Assembly: GCA_964354375.1 (NCBI GenBank)
Contig: CAYGZQ010000012.1
Span: 1 to 64,000 of the forward strand
Direction: 5' to 3'
DNA from: CAYGZQ01 sp964354375 [NCBI: uncultured Planctomycetota bacterium]
Lineage (GTDB): Bacteria > JAJVIF01 > JAPKYR01
Length of the DNA stretch: 64,000 nt
The position numbers and the translations under genes are program-made. The notes beneath the pieces were generated by a model that saw only the letters and a program-made list of their open reading frames with translations, did not search any database and was not told the DNA's origin. Positions 15,224 through 24,109 of the stretch are shown here, piece by piece. Position 1 is the stretch's first letter; each line of letters begins with the position of its first letter.

Positions 15224-17659
15224 TTACTCGTCTTGCAGACATACGAGCTTGGTGTGGAACAGGGTTTGCCTGACTCCTGCCAGGATACCGTGCTGGGGAC
15301 CGAAGGTGAGGTATGATGGACGTCCGTCAAGGTCCACCAGCCACCGCTCGGAACCGTCCGGGCCCAGGCATCTCACCGACCCGTCATCCGTCGCAAAATA
15401 CACGGTCCCAGTCGCATCCGTGATCGGTCCCGCACTGATCCCGCCCTCACAGTCAAAGTCCCACTCCAGCTGTCCGCCCGGAGAACTCAGGGCAACAAGC
15501 TTCGAGCTTCCCCCCGTCTGCCCGAGCACGCTCTCGGCCGCATATATGGTCCCGTCGGGAGCGATAGCTATGTCCGGCAGGAAATAATCGTCGTCATCGA
15601 ACACCCACCGCTGCTCGCCATTCCCGCTCAAAGCGACGATGTGGTTGGTGATCGCGTAATAGATCTGACCGGTCAGAGGATCCGCGGCGGAGCCGTACGG
15701 TATCGCATCGTCATACGCCGGCTTGTGCGTCCACATAACTTCCCCGTCTTCCGGGGAGAGCCCCCAGAACACGAATTCACCGGGGGGGCCTCCATCCAGA
15801 TCCAGCTTCCCCACAACCACCTGCCCGCCGGCCGTGACAGTGGGAGGGCCGATGAACATCGACGGCGCTCCGTCGATGCCGTACCGAGCCCATAACAGCC
15901 CTCCGTACTGATCGAACGCCTGGATGCTGCTCGGGCCGTATACAAACGCATGACCATCGTCGTCTATGTTCAGCATACCGTAACTGTACGGACCCGGGCC
16001 GGGAATCGGCACGAACGCAAGCTCGCTCCCCCCATCCTGGAACAGCCTGATGACGTTGCCCTCGAGATCGTTCCACAGAAGTGAACACCCGACCATCATC
16101 GGGTCGCCCGCGGCGTCGAATTCCGGGAAGTCCAGGCACGCGACCTCGAAGCCCTGCGGATCGCACACAACCAGCGAGGCCCCGCCGCTCTCCAGCCTCC
16201 GCGACGCAAACACCCTGCCCTCCGGATCGACCACCGGCATCGTGTCGGATGTGAGACCGGGAACCTCCCACGCAATCTCGGGGTTCACGGGGCCGAGAGT
16301 GTTAATCTGGTTCGAATTGTGATTCGTCCCGCCCGGTTTCGGCCACGGAGACAGGGGATTGAGCGCGAAGCCCGATCCCCCGATCGGCGTCGACTGGCTA
16401 ACCGGCACCCGCACCACGTAGTAAGCCGAAAGCGGCGACGCCCCGGTGAAGGACGACACGTCCTTCTGGTAGTCCCCCTGAGAGGAGATTATCGTCACCA
16501 GAACCTGCTGATCCAGAATCGAATCGGGAGTGAGCCCCTCAAGCGTGATCCTGTACGTAGCCCACGGCGTGCTCGACGTCCATTCGCCTATCAGCTCCGG
16601 TATTCTCTTGCCGGTGAACAATGTCGGGCTCGTCAGCTCGATCGACTGAATCTGCTCACCTATGAGAGTGTCGGCAAGAAGCGCTTGCCAGTCCGAGACC
16701 CTTATGAGAAGCTGCAAGGCTCCACCTACGCAACCCTCGGGAGAGAGATAAACCGAGTTCAGAGGCAGGTTGACGTCGATAACGAACGGTTCGAGTTGAT
16801 TCGCTTCAGGAGGAAATCCGCCCGGCACCTCGATGTATCCTCCGGGAGTATAGTCGGGCGGGAAACCATGCGACGCATCGATCGCGTAGTTGAAAATCAT
16901 GTCCGGTCCGCCGGATCCGTCCCCGGGGAATACGAGCTCATAGCGCCTTGTCTCGATGCCGCTGGAGGTGAAGACCGCTCGGCCATTCGGGTGCGTCAGC
17001 GGGAACGCCAGCACGTGCGAAAGAGAATCGTTCGGCTCGAGCGACGCCGCAAACACCTTGTAGCCGCACAGCGTAGCGTCGAGGTCCGCGGGACTGTCCG
17101 AAGTGCCGCACAGTCCGCTGTGGAAGGAGAAGATGGTGCCGTTGTCCGGGAACTCGGTGGGGTTCCACCACCTCGTCCACCCGTCCGCGTTCATCACCCT
17201 CAGACCGTTGGGGCCCCCGGCCCATGTCCGTGTCGGGTCGGTCACATCGATCATGTCCGCAGGCCCCATCACGATCCCCTTCACATCGAATCCGCAGTAA
17301 TGCGGCATCCCGATGAACGGGTGCTTGATCTTGACATCCACACCCACCTGACGACCCACAACCTTCACGTTGGAAAAGCTCAGGAACGATCCGTCCTCGG
17401 GCGGTTCCACGAACTTGAGCGCATTGAGGTGCCACGCCGCCGACCTCAGCGGAACCGCCGCGGCTTCGCAGGAGTCCGGGTCGATCGTCACCCGGTAGAA
17501 CCCCCAAAGCGCATGACCTTCCCGCGGCATATCCGCCCAGGCGGTCACGCCTGGATTTTCGGACAGTTGGGGGGAAGCGGGGCTCTGGGAAGCATCGCGC
17601 GAGCATGCTGCAACCGCCAGCATGCATATAAGCACTACGGCAAGCATTGCATGTCTCAT
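15224..17659 (-). CDS. Modular lipoprotein: divergent N-terminal module + PQQ-like beta-propeller
   Basis: 811 residues. GGAGGT lies 9 nt before the ATG. Signal peptide MRHAMLAVVLICMLAVAAC with lipobox AAC. The N-terminal ~400 residues are a divergent copy of the shared module: HALWGFYRVTIDPD, VPLRSA, KIKHPFIGMPHYCGFDVKG, NADGWTRWWNPTEF, TRRYELVFPG, FNYAIDAS. From ~430 the sequence is a PQQ/WD-like propeller (repeats such as DPEGRVFASRR, DDDGHAFVYG, DPLTGQIYYAI, APDGTIYAAES, DATGTVYFAT) with Trp/Asp-Gly turns. Exported, lipid-anchored; ligand unknown. No dehydrogenase catalytic residues are seen, so it is more likely a binding scaffold than a quinoprotein enzyme. Confidence 0.85.
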   Translation of the reverse strand: MRHAMLAVVLICMLAVAACSRDASQSPASPQLSENPGVTAWADMPREGHALWGFYRVTIDPDSCEAAAVPLRSAAWHLNALKFVEPPEDGSFLSFSNVKVVGRQVGVDVKIKHPFIGMPHYCGFDVKGIVMGPADMIDVTDPTRTWAGGPNGLRVMNADGWTRWWNPTEFPDNGTIFSFHSGLCGTSDSPADLDATLCGYKVFAASLEPNDSLSHVLAFPLTHPNGRAVFTSSGIETRRYELVFPGDGSGGPDMIFNYAIDASHGFPPDYTPGGYIEVPGGFPPEANQLEPFVIDVNLPLNSVYLSPEGCVGGALQLLIRVSDWQALLADTLIGEQIQSIELTSPTLFTGKRIPELIGEWTSSTPWATYRITLEGLTPDSILDQQVLVTIISSQGDYQKDVSSFTGASPLSAYYVVRVPVSQSTPIGGSGFALNPLSPWPKPGGTNHNSNQINTLGPVNPEIAWEVPGLTSDTMPVVDPEGRVFASRRLESGGASLVVCDPQGFEVACLDFPEFDAAGDPMMVGCSLLWNDLEGNVIRLFQDGGSELAFVPIPGPGPYSYGMLNIDDDGHAFVYGPSSIQAFDQYGGLLWARYGIDGAPSMFIGPPTVTAGGQVVVGKLDLDGGPPGEFVFWGLSPEDGEVMWTHKPAYDDAIPYGSAADPLTGQIYYAITNHIVALSGNGEQRWVFDDDDYFLPDIAIAPDGTIYAAESVLGQTGGSSKLVALSSPGGQLEWDFDCEGGISAGPITDATGTVYFATDDGSVRCLGPDGSERWLVDLDGRPSYLTFGPQHGILAGVRQTLFHTKLVCLQDE

Positions 17660-17821
17660 GCGCGCGACACCTCCTTCCAGAGGTTGAATGCCCAGCTTTT
17701 CATAAAAAATTATATCAGAAGGTCGCCCCCGCTGCTATCCTTCCGGAGAGAATTTTCACAAATACCCTCTGGGGCGAAATCCTGTATTATTACGCTTTCC
17801 GCTTTCGCGGGGATTCCGAAA

Positions 17822-19087
17822 ATGACCGCCTCGACCATATGCTCCCTCGACACGGACCACCGCCTGGAAGAGATTATCGACCTCAACATGCGGGTCCATA
17901 ACATCGACCGCGCCTTCTGCGAAAGAATGCTCCTCCTGAATCCCGACAGCAACTCCCCCGAATTCCACCGGTTTCTGGTCGAAGATGGCAGGATTATCTC
18001 GGGAGTCAGCCTTTTTGAGCATAAGCTGTCTTGGTTCGGCTCGACCATCGAGGTCGGCGAGATAGGGATTGTCGGGACCCTCGAGGAGTACCGCCGCAAA
18101 GGCCACGCTTCCAGGCTCATGAACGACTGGATCGACATTATGCGCGAAGGAAAGACGCCCCTCAGTTTCCTCTGGGGAATCCCCGATTTCTATCAGAAAT
18201 TCCATTTTTACTACGCTTACCCGAATCACTCGACGCCGTATGTCAGCCTGCCGAAGTCCTGCACAGAGGGCTGGGAGCCGTCAGGCGAAATCCGTCACGC
18301 TGAAGTGCCCGACCAATGGTGGATCAAGAAGCTGTACCGGGCTTATAACGCGGGAATGAACGGATGGCACCTTCGCAGCGACGATCTCTGGGACTGGTAC
18401 TTCCGCATTACATGCGATACCACCGGCGAGCTTGTCGACGGCGTCGGCACTCATCAATGGTGGGTGTCCGAGGACCCCATGGGAGGCTACGCTTTCATCG
18501 CTGGAGGACCCCTCAGGCCGATTAGACTCTGGGAAATCGCCGCTGCCTCCCCCAACTCCCTCCGAATCCTGATCCTCGGCCTGTTCAACGCGTACCCCAA
18601 GCTCGAATCCCTCGACCTCTGCCATCACCCCGATATGCCCGTCGGAAAATGGCTCTACCAGTGGGGCGCAAGGATCTCGTCCCCCGAGGACATCTGGAAA
18701 GGCACCTGGGGCGGAATGGTCAGACTGATGGACCCTCTTGCCCTGCTGCAGCTAATGACCGGCACGCTGAATGACCGACTCACTCAATCCCGTTTCTTCA
18801 ACTTCACCGGCACAATCGCATTCGACAGCGAGGTCGGCGGCGCGGAAATCCGAATCTCAGACGGACAAGTCGACGTGAGCCCACTGACCGGTAACGCTTC
18901 TATCCAAATCCCGGCACGAGTGCTGACCCCGATCATGACCGGCTACAGAGGTTTCGAGAGATTTCGGTCCGAGCTGAGGGACATCCCCGACCGTACCGCC
19001 GATCTACTCTCGATCCTTTTCACTCGAGACAAGGTATTCATGTACCCACTCCTCTACGCCGACGAAGCCTTCGCCCTTCGGAAGTAG
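17822..19087 (+). CDS. Eis-like GNAT N-acetyltransferase
   Basis: 421 residues from ATG 17822; the frame stays open further upstream, but that part is antisense to the PQQ lipoprotein. The N-terminal GNAT domain has the acetyl-CoA pyrophosphate loop in EEYRRKGHASRLMNDW (about residues 92-107; R/QxxGxA/G pattern) and the Eis-like segment LWGIPDFYQKFHFYYAYPN. A second, weaker GNAT-like part is followed by a C-terminal ~100-residue domain (FDSEVGGAEIRISDGQVDVSP) resembling the sterol-carrier-like domain of Eis. Family members acetylate amines, including aminoglycosides or protein lysines; the substrate here is unknown. Divergent from the lipoprotein at 17659. Confidence 0.75.
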   Translation: MTASTICSLDTDHRLEEIIDLNMRVHNIDRAFCERMLLLNPDSNSPEFHRFLVEDGRIISGVSLFEHKLSWFGSTIEVGEIGIVGTLEEYRRKGHASRLMNDWIDIMREGKTPLSFLWGIPDFYQKFHFYYAYPNHSTPYVSLPKSCTEGWEPSGEIRHAEVPDQWWIKKLYRAYNAGMNGWHLRSDDLWDWYFRITCDTTGELVDGVGTHQWWVSEDPMGGYAFIAGGPLRPIRLWEIAAASPNSLRILILGLFNAYPKLESLDLCHHPDMPVGKWLYQWGARISSPEDIWKGTWGGMVRLMDPLALLQLMTGTLNDRLTQSRFFNFTGTIAFDSEVGGAEIRISDGQVDVSPLTGNASIQIPARVLTPIMTGYRGFERFRSELRDIPDRTADLLSILFTRDKVFMYPLLYADEAFALRK

Positions 19088-19097
19088 CCCCGATGCC

Positions 19098-19175
19098 GGT
19101 GCCCTTCGCACATCCTCCGACGATGGTGCCCTTCGCACATCCTCCGAGGCGTCAGCGAAGGAGGATTTGCGAAGG
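19098..19175. repeat. Intergenic direct + inverted repeat element
   Basis: A 23-bp unit (GGTGCCCTTCGCACATCCTC CGA) occurs twice at 19098-19120 and 19125-19147. The second copy forms a 16-bp stem with one mismatch against 19160-19175. It lies between two convergent genes and may act as a bidirectional terminator or be a dispersed repeat. Confidence 0.75.
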
Positions 19176-19198
19176 TCTCACACAACCCAGACCGGTGG

Positions 19199-19405
19199 TC
19201 AGATCTTCCAGACCCTTTTTGGCTTTCTCCCTGCAGCCTTCGCCAATGCGTTATCGATCTTCTGCAGCTCTACAATAATGCGCACCTTCTCGGGGAACGG
19301 AAGATTGGCAAGCTCAACACGTCGTTTGTGTTTCGCCTTGGCGATTCTATCCATCAGAGCCGGGTAGCGATCATGCCTGGCCCTATTTTTGCCTGACGAA
19401 GTCAT
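19199..19405 (-). CDS. Small basic protein, unknown (antitoxin-like helix-rich)
   Basis: 68 residues if started at ATG 19405; the frame is open to 19471, but that would run into the end of the upstream gene at 19443. The sequence (IAKAKHKRRVELANLPFPEKVRIIVELQKID) is Lys/Arg-rich and helical. Short proteins with an xLANLPFxEKIRIIVELQ core are common near nucleotidyltransferase toxins, but no toxin partner is adjacent here, so an antitoxin role is only a guess. Codon use resembles its neighbours. Confidence 0.5.
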   Translation of the reverse strand: MTSSGKNRARHDRYPALMDRIAKAKHKRRVELANLPFPEKVRIIVELQKIDNALAKAAGRKPKRVWKI

Positions 19406-19442
19406 CCCGTCTCGTCCCGTGACAAGTCGCACCATTCCGCCG

Positions 19443-20093
19443 CTACAAGGACTGGATTTTCGCGACCACATGACTCAGCTCCGCTGCAAGGAGCTTACCT
19501 GGGTCGGTTTCGCCGACCGGCGGCGAGTAAGTCGAGTACCACTCTCTGAACGCGTCACCCTTCAGACCCGGACCCTTCAGCCCCTGCACAAGCACCCGGC
19601 CGTCGCTTGAAGGATCGATCGCCAGCAACAACCCCTTCAGACCCGTCCCCTTCCCCACTCCCCACGTGTTGTAGAGCGCGTACGAAATCCCGTCGAGTCT
19701 GTAGGTCCGACCATTCCCCTTTTCCCCGCTCATCGCGTCCCGAAGCGACGCGGGCACGATAAGCACCGCCACACCAATACCCTTGCCCGCGGCGATCTCT
19801 TTCAGCTTATCCCTCAGGCCAGCCGAAATTGATTCATCAAGAAATCCGTCCGGATCCGTAAGCTCCCCCGTTCGTTCCGGAGGCGGATGCAGGGGAAGCT
19901 CCTCGTCCTTCCGCTCATAACCGCAGTGATAACAGAAAATCTCGCCCTCGTCCCAATCCTCTCCACAGATGGGGCACTTGGCTTGAGCCGGTTCCGTCTT
20001 CGCACCCTCGACCTCGACGGGAGTGTCGGCGCCCCTGCGACCCATGATCGCCATGATCAGCCTCGTCAACTGGAGGATCAGCCACTCTCTCAT
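19443..20093 (-). CDS. Zinc-ribbon + TPM (Psb32/TLP18.3-like) domain protein
   Basis: 216 residues. Residues ~39-58 form a double-CxxC zinc ribbon (CPICGEDWDEGEIFCYHCG). From ~80 on, DPDGFLDESISAGLRDKLKEIAAGKGIGVAVLIVP and, later, WGVGKGTGLKGLLLAI match the TPM_phosphatase domain (DxxGxL...WGIGxxGxxNGVLLL). Eukaryotic and plant members act on photosystem or receptor complexes; bacterial ones are mostly membrane-associated and uncharacterised. There is no clear signal peptide, so this copy is probably cytoplasmic or peripheral. The ATG overlaps the stop of the upstream zinc-ribbon gene (ATGA), a translationally coupled pair. Confidence 0.7.
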   Translation of the reverse strand: MREWLILQLTRLIMAIMGRRGADTPVEVEGAKTEPAQAKCPICGEDWDEGEIFCYHCGYERKDEELPLHPPPERTGELTDPDGFLDESISAGLRDKLKEIAAGKGIGVAVLIVPASLRDAMSGEKGNGRTYRLDGISYALYNTWGVGKGTGLKGLLLAIDPSSDGRVLVQGLKGPGLKGDAFREWYSTYSPPVGETDPGKLLAAELSHVVAKIQSL

Positions 20094-20419
20094 TCCGCCG
20101 CACCCTCCTTAGACTCGGGCGCCTGGGGGACCCTTTCGGCCGAGCGAGCCGGCATCGATGCGCTCAGTACGACATGATGGGCGTATCCCTTGACGCCTTC
20201 GACAAAACCCGCCTTGATGATTTTCTCATCGGGCGACGGCATCCCTTTGTGGCTGCCCTTCGGGGGAATCGGGTAGCAGATCGACCAGGTCTCGGCGCAT
20301 TTCCTGCAGCGATAGACCCGCTCGATATATCCGAAAGTCAGGTGGGATTGCGTCGCCGCGACCCGTCCGCTCTCTTTCTTCCCGTCCCCGCCGCAATAGG
20401 GGCATTTGCCTGATGTCAT
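20090..20419 (-). CDS. Small zinc-ribbon protein, unknown function
   Basis: 109 residues with two CxxC knuckles: CPYCGG at 6-11 and CRKCAE at about 37-42, forming one treble-clef or ribbon zinc site. The remainder is polar without membrane segments. It overlaps the zinc-ribbon/TPM gene by 4 bp and presumably works with it. No known family recognised. Confidence 0.65.
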   Translation of the reverse strand: MTSGKCPYCGGDGKKESGRVAATQSHLTFGYIERVYRCRKCAETWSICYPIPPKGSHKGMPSPDEKIIKAGFVEGVKGYAHHVVLSASMPARSAERVPQAPESKEGAAE

Positions 20420-20493
20420 GATGGCGCGATTATATCAGTTCCGGACCGGCGGGGACAGGCAGAGTGATTGTCCCCGTTCCCAATCGTTCCCAA

Positions 20494-21210
20494 TCAGTCT
20501 TCCACCGTTATCAGGTTGCGGATATCCTCGAACTTCCCCTCCCCGATCCCTTCCACCAGCATGATGTCCTCGATTTTCTCGAACCGCCCATGAGTATTAC
20601 GATATTCAATTATTCGCAAGGCCAATTGCTCGCCTATTCCCGGAAGCGTCTGGAGCTCGTACCGGTTCGCCTTGTTGATGTTCACAAGCCCGGATGGCAG
20701 GTCGCCATCCGGCTGCGGCGACAGCGGATATTCAACCCGCCTGAAAGAAACCCCCGTATCTCGCTCGCTCGACCTGTCGGCTCCCTCCTGATTTAAGTAC
20801 GGGACCTGCACCTTCTGGCCGTCTCTCACCGTTTCCGCAAGGTTCACCTTCTCGCGGTCCGCCTCAGATGTGAATCCGCCCGCAGCCTCGACCGCGTCCG
20901 ACACCCTCGCCCCCTGGGGAAGATACACCAGGCCCGGCGTATTCACCGCGCCCTCCACCTGCACCACTATCCCCCCTCCCTGGGGATGAATGTCCTTTCC
21001 CAGCTCAACGCCCGAGTTCAGCCGCCCGAAGTATTTCCATCCGGCCCACGCGAGCGCGAGCATGAAAAACACGATAAGGGCGATCCGCTCGTTGCGCGTG
21101 AGCGGACTGCTCCCTTTCGTCGGACCCTTCGCGTCTTTCCCGGATGCATTCACGACGAATATATTATCCCCATTGTCGAATGCGGGCAAGTGCTCACCGC
21201 TCTTTACCAT
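20494..21210 (-). CDS. comEA: ComEA-like DNA-binding competence protein
   Basis: 238 residues from ATG 21210 (the open frame begins at 21252, and the ribosome site is weak for both). Order: short cytoplasmic N-terminus, one transmembrane helix (IALIVFFMLALAWAGWKYF), SLBB domain (VVQVEGAVNTPGLVYLPQGARVSDAVEAAGG), then a double helix-hairpin-helix (VNINKANRYELQTLPGIGEQLALRIIEYRNTHGRFEKIEDI). This is the ComEA layout: a periplasmic receptor that binds incoming double-stranded DNA in natural transformation. ComEC and pilus genes are not in the window. Divergent from the flagellin gene, 91 bp apart. Confidence 0.85.
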   Translation of the reverse strand: MVKSGEHLPAFDNGDNIFVVNASGKDAKGPTKGSSPLTRNERIALIVFFMLALAWAGWKYFGRLNSGVELGKDIHPQGGGIVVQVEGAVNTPGLVYLPQGARVSDAVEAAGGFTSEADREKVNLAETVRDGQKVQVPYLNQEGADRSSERDTGVSFRRVEYPLSPQPDGDLPSGLVNINKANRYELQTLPGIGEQLALRIIEYRNTHGRFEKIEDIMLVEGIGEGKFEDIRNLITVED

Positions 21211-21301
21211 TAATAACCGACACCCGTCCCCGCGCGATACTAATAGGGACACAATCCGTGCGACCCCGAGGATTTCGGGCGCCTATGGAGGACGAACGCC
21301 G

Positions 21302-22117
21302 ATGAGTATCGACAGCATCTCCGGATTGTCATCCAGCATGACATTCTGCGAAATGATGAAGGCGAGGGCCGACCTTGAGAAATCCCTGGAACGACTCGCC
21401 ACCGGAAGACGCATCAACAGGGCATCGGATGATCCAACCGGTTTGGCGATGGCCACCCGACTGGAGTCCCAGGCGCGAAGTCTTGCCGTCGGGGAGCAGG
21501 CCGCCCAGATGGGCGTCAGCATGATCCAGACCGCCGAGGGCTCCCTGCAGGGCGTCACCCAGGACCTTCAGCGCATCAGGGAGCTCGCACTCCAGGCCGC
21601 AAACGGCACGCTGAACGATGCCGACCGCGCCACCATCCAGATCGAGATAACCGGCCTGGTCGAGAATATCGCTTCCACACTCCGGTCAGCCGAGTTCAAC
21701 TCGAAGTCCCTGTTTTCCGGGACTGTGGAACGGCTGCAGATCGGGCCAGGCTCGTCCGGCACCGTCTCCGTCGATCTGCCCGAGCTCACAAGCGGCAATC
21801 TGGGTCTGGCATCGATCGATGTCGGCACGCAGTCAGGAGCGGAGAATGCGATCTCGGCAGCGTCGGACGCCCTCGACAAAGTGCTCGGGGTCCGAGCGAA
21901 TCTCGGAGCGACTCAGAATCGTCTTGAGTCCGCAGCCGCATCCGTGTCGCAAACCCGTGCGAACACACTGGGTTCACTCAGCGCGATCCGCGACATGAAT
22001 ATGGCCCAGGGAATCATGAGCTCCCTGAGGGCCATGAACAGCCTCGAAAGCCAGCTTCTGGTCCTGGGCCAGATGAAAAAAATCTCCGGCAGCGTGCTTG
22101 CGCTGCTGCGTAAGTGA
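21302..22117 (+). CDS. Short flagellin (D0/D1 only)
   Basis: ATG 21302 has GGAGG 10 nt upstream; the longer open frame is the antisense of comEA. 271 residues. The N-terminus LEKSLERLATGRRINRASDDPTGLAM is the flagellin D0/D1 hallmark, and the C-terminus (NLGATQNRLESAAASVSQTRAN, then DMNMAQGIMSSLR, LLVLGQMKK) is the matching coiled coil; the D2/D3 variable region is almost absent. Such short flagellins form filaments in several phyla, but no other flagellar gene is in the window. A weak sigma28-like site (TAAC, 15-bp spacer, CGCGATAC) lies at 21214-21240. Followed by a TPR gene after 15 bp. Confidence 0.88.
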   Translation: MSIDSISGLSSSMTFCEMMKARADLEKSLERLATGRRINRASDDPTGLAMATRLESQARSLAVGEQAAQMGVSMIQTAEGSLQGVTQDLQRIRELALQAANGTLNDADRATIQIEITGLVENIASTLRSAEFNSKSLFSGTVERLQIGPGSSGTVSVDLPELTSGNLGLASIDVGTQSGAENAISAASDALDKVLGVRANLGATQNRLESAAASVSQTRANTLGSLSAIRDMNMAQGIMSSLRAMNSLESQLLVLGQMKKISGSVLALLRK

Positions 22118-22132
22118 GAGTTACGAACGAAG

Positions 22133-23164
22133 ATGGCGAATCGCAACGGGAAAAAGAAACGTCGACCGATGCCCTTCCAGTGGTACGATGCGTCCGACTG
22201 GGGCTTCAAGCCGTCTGAGGATTTGCGGATCACTCTTCGGATGATTCCGCTGGTGTTGGTTCTCATCCTCGGTTTCGCCCTGGGGCTCACGCGGGCCGTG
22301 CATCCGTCGCGCCGGTCCAACCCCCTTGTGGACGAGATGGGCCGTTCCCACAAGGCTCAATTGCAGGAGGCATACTCCTGCTACGTTTCCGAAGATTACT
22401 CGCACGCCGTCGCGACCGCGGCATTGGTCCTTCTGGAAGACCCGGAGAATGCCCTTGCAAGTCACATTATCGGTCTTGCCGACGCTCGCAGGGGCCTTAC
22501 TGAGGAGGCGACCCTCAGTTTCCAGAGAGCGGTTGCGCTCGATCCGGATTTCGCCCTGGCCTGGTACAATCTGGGTGTAGTGGACGAATCGAGAGGCGAG
22601 TTCACCCGTGCGCTTGACGCATATCGGAAAGCCTCCGAACTCGAGCCCAAGAACAAAACCTCCTCCGCGGCCGCGTCCCGGCTTGAGAACATGGTCGCCG
22701 GCGAAGGCGGACGGGAGTGGCGCGAGACGGCCTCCGAACGGCTTTTCCTCGCTGGGGTCGACGCAGTGAACAAGGGCGGGGCCGACGATCTAGCTTATGC
22801 TGAGAGCATTTTTCGCAACCTGCTGGAGGATCGGCCGTACGATATCGCCGTAAGCAATATGCTCGGCCTGGTCCTTGCGAGGCAGGGCAGGCTGGACGAA
22901 GCCGAATCCGTCTTGCTCGACGTTGTCGAAAGCGAGCCCGGATACTCGAATGCCTGGTATAATCTCGGGATGATTCACAGGTCACAGGGACGGCTTGAGG
23001 AAGCGCTGAACGATTTCGAGACCGCCTGCTCGTCGAGTTCCGTCCAGAATTTCAGGGCGGTCGCCGCGAAGGAGGTCGACGAGGTGAGAGAGTTGCTGGA
23101 ATCCGAAACCGTCATCGAGCCGCCCGCGAATCCGCCGGAGAATCCCGATGTTCCCGACCAATAA
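22133..23164 (+). CDS. Membrane-anchored TPR protein
   Basis: 343 residues. A basic cytoplasmic tail is followed by one transmembrane helix at about 36-53 (MIPLVLVLILGFALGLT), then TPR repeats: clear ones at about 110-175 (LADARRGLTEEATLSFQRAVALDPDFALAWYNLGVVDESRGEFTRALDAYRKASELEP has two in series) and about 235-300, with Pro-rich end. TPR units bind partner proteins, here in the periplasm. It starts 15 bp after the flagellin stop, so the two are probably cotranscribed; a role in secretion or filament assembly is possible but unproven. Confidence 0.75.
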   Translation: MANRNGKKKRRPMPFQWYDASDWGFKPSEDLRITLRMIPLVLVLILGFALGLTRAVHPSRRSNPLVDEMGRSHKAQLQEAYSCYVSEDYSHAVATAALVLLEDPENALASHIIGLADARRGLTEEATLSFQRAVALDPDFALAWYNLGVVDESRGEFTRALDAYRKASELEPKNKTSSAAASRLENMVAGEGGREWRETASERLFLAGVDAVNKGGADDLAYAESIFRNLLEDRPYDIAVSNMLGLVLARQGRLDEAESVLLDVVESEPGYSNAWYNLGMIHRSQGRLEEALNDFETACSSSSVQNFRAVAAKEVDEVRELLESETVIEPPANPPENPDVPDQ

Positions 23165-23300
23165 CCTCACACCCTGGCTGCGCTACCCGCTGGCGATCAT
23201 CGTCGCTCTCCTTGCCGGACTCATGTTCCTGGGGCTCATGCTAGCCGCATTGAAGCTGGGCGAGTGGATCTCGCAATTCGGCTCGTCGCCGGCGAACTGA
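23148..23300 (+). CDS. Small single-pass membrane protein overlapping the TPR gene
   Basis: 50 residues, ATG at 23148 inside the last codons of the TPR gene in another frame. It begins MFPTNNLTPWLRYP and has one hydrophobic helix (LAIIVALLAGLMFLGLMLAALKLGEWI). The composition is typical of a real small membrane protein; the overlap would allow translational coupling. No family recognised. Confidence 0.5.
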   Translation: MFPTNNLTPWLRYPLAIIVALLAGLMFLGLMLAALKLGEWISQFGSSPAN

Positions 23301-23387
23301 GAGACCGACCCCTCCCGGTTTCTCCTTCGTCCCCTGGGGAATATAAACCCCCGCATTTCTCCCGATACTAACAGTGGGGCCGAACCC

Positions 23388-24050
23388 ATGAGAACCTCAT
23401 TCGGCAAATCGCTGAAACGCTACTTCACAACAGGTCTTCTGGCTCTGCTGCCTGTTGCAGCATCGGTCTGGGTTATCGTCTGGCTCTTCAGGTGGGTGGA
23501 TGGAATCGCCATACGTCCCCTGTTCCAGGCGGTCTGGATTCAGGCGCTGGTCGGCAGGCTTCCCCAGATCGCGCAGCCCTGGGTTGAGAGACTGCTGGGG
23601 ATAGTCATCCTGTTTGTCGGCATCTCTGCACTCGGTTTGCTTACCACCAACGTTGTGGGGCGATGGTTCTTGTCCTGGCTGGATGCACTCATGAAAAAGG
23701 TACCGCTCGCGAGCGCAGTGTACAGCTTTGTTAAGGGTTTAATTGAAAACTTGCGCCTCGTTGGTCCCGGCTGCTTTCAAAAAGTCGTCCTCGTTGAGTT
23801 CCCCCGCAAGGGTGTCTGGAGCATGGGCTTCGTAACCCGCACAATCAAGAGCCCCTTTGCGAACTCGGTCCCGGGCAATCTGCTGGCAGTCTTCGTGCCG
23901 ACCAGCCCCAATCCCGCCACAGGCTTTATACTCCTGGTCGACAGCTCGGACGTCATTCAGCTTGACATGTCTCTGGAGGACGGCCTAAAATTCGTTATGT
24001 CTGGAGGGGTTCTGATGCCGGGCCTAGGCGAGGAGACCGGGCCTGTCTAA
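23388..24050 (+). CDS. DUF502 family membrane protein
   Basis: 220 residues, the normal size of DUF502. Two N-terminal transmembrane segments (about 15-35 and 68-92), with family motifs near the start (KRYFTTGLLALLPVAASVWVIVWLF, where TG-LLxxLPxxxT is conserved) and a middle PLASAVYSFVKGL (usually PxxxxIYxxxKQ). The cytoplasmic part contains VLVEFPRKGVWSMGFVT and GNLLAVFVPTSPNPATGF, the two most conserved family blocks. Function is unknown; the family is widespread in diderms and plants. Alone on its strand between small gaps. Confidence 0.88.
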   Translation: MRTSFGKSLKRYFTTGLLALLPVAASVWVIVWLFRWVDGIAIRPLFQAVWIQALVGRLPQIAQPWVERLLGIVILFVGISALGLLTTNVVGRWFLSWLDALMKKVPLASAVYSFVKGLIENLRLVGPGCFQKVVLVEFPRKGVWSMGFVTRTIKSPFANSVPGNLLAVFVPTSPNPATGFILLVDSSDVIQLDMSLEDGLKFVMSGGVLMPGLGEETGPV

Positions 24051-24109
24051 GGTTACCCCGGCGGTTTGGTTATCAGGTATGGGGCACCCGGTAACGCCGG
24101 GTTTTAGTT

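Noticed and set aside
15224-17659. Quinoprotein dehydrogenase
   Set aside because: PQQ-like blades only; no visible PQQ or calcium active-site residues and a lipoprotein N-terminal module instead.
16319-17821. N-terminal 501-codon extension of the Eis-like gene
   Set aside because: It is antisense to the PQQ lipoprotein; the GNAT homology begins at the ATG at 17822.
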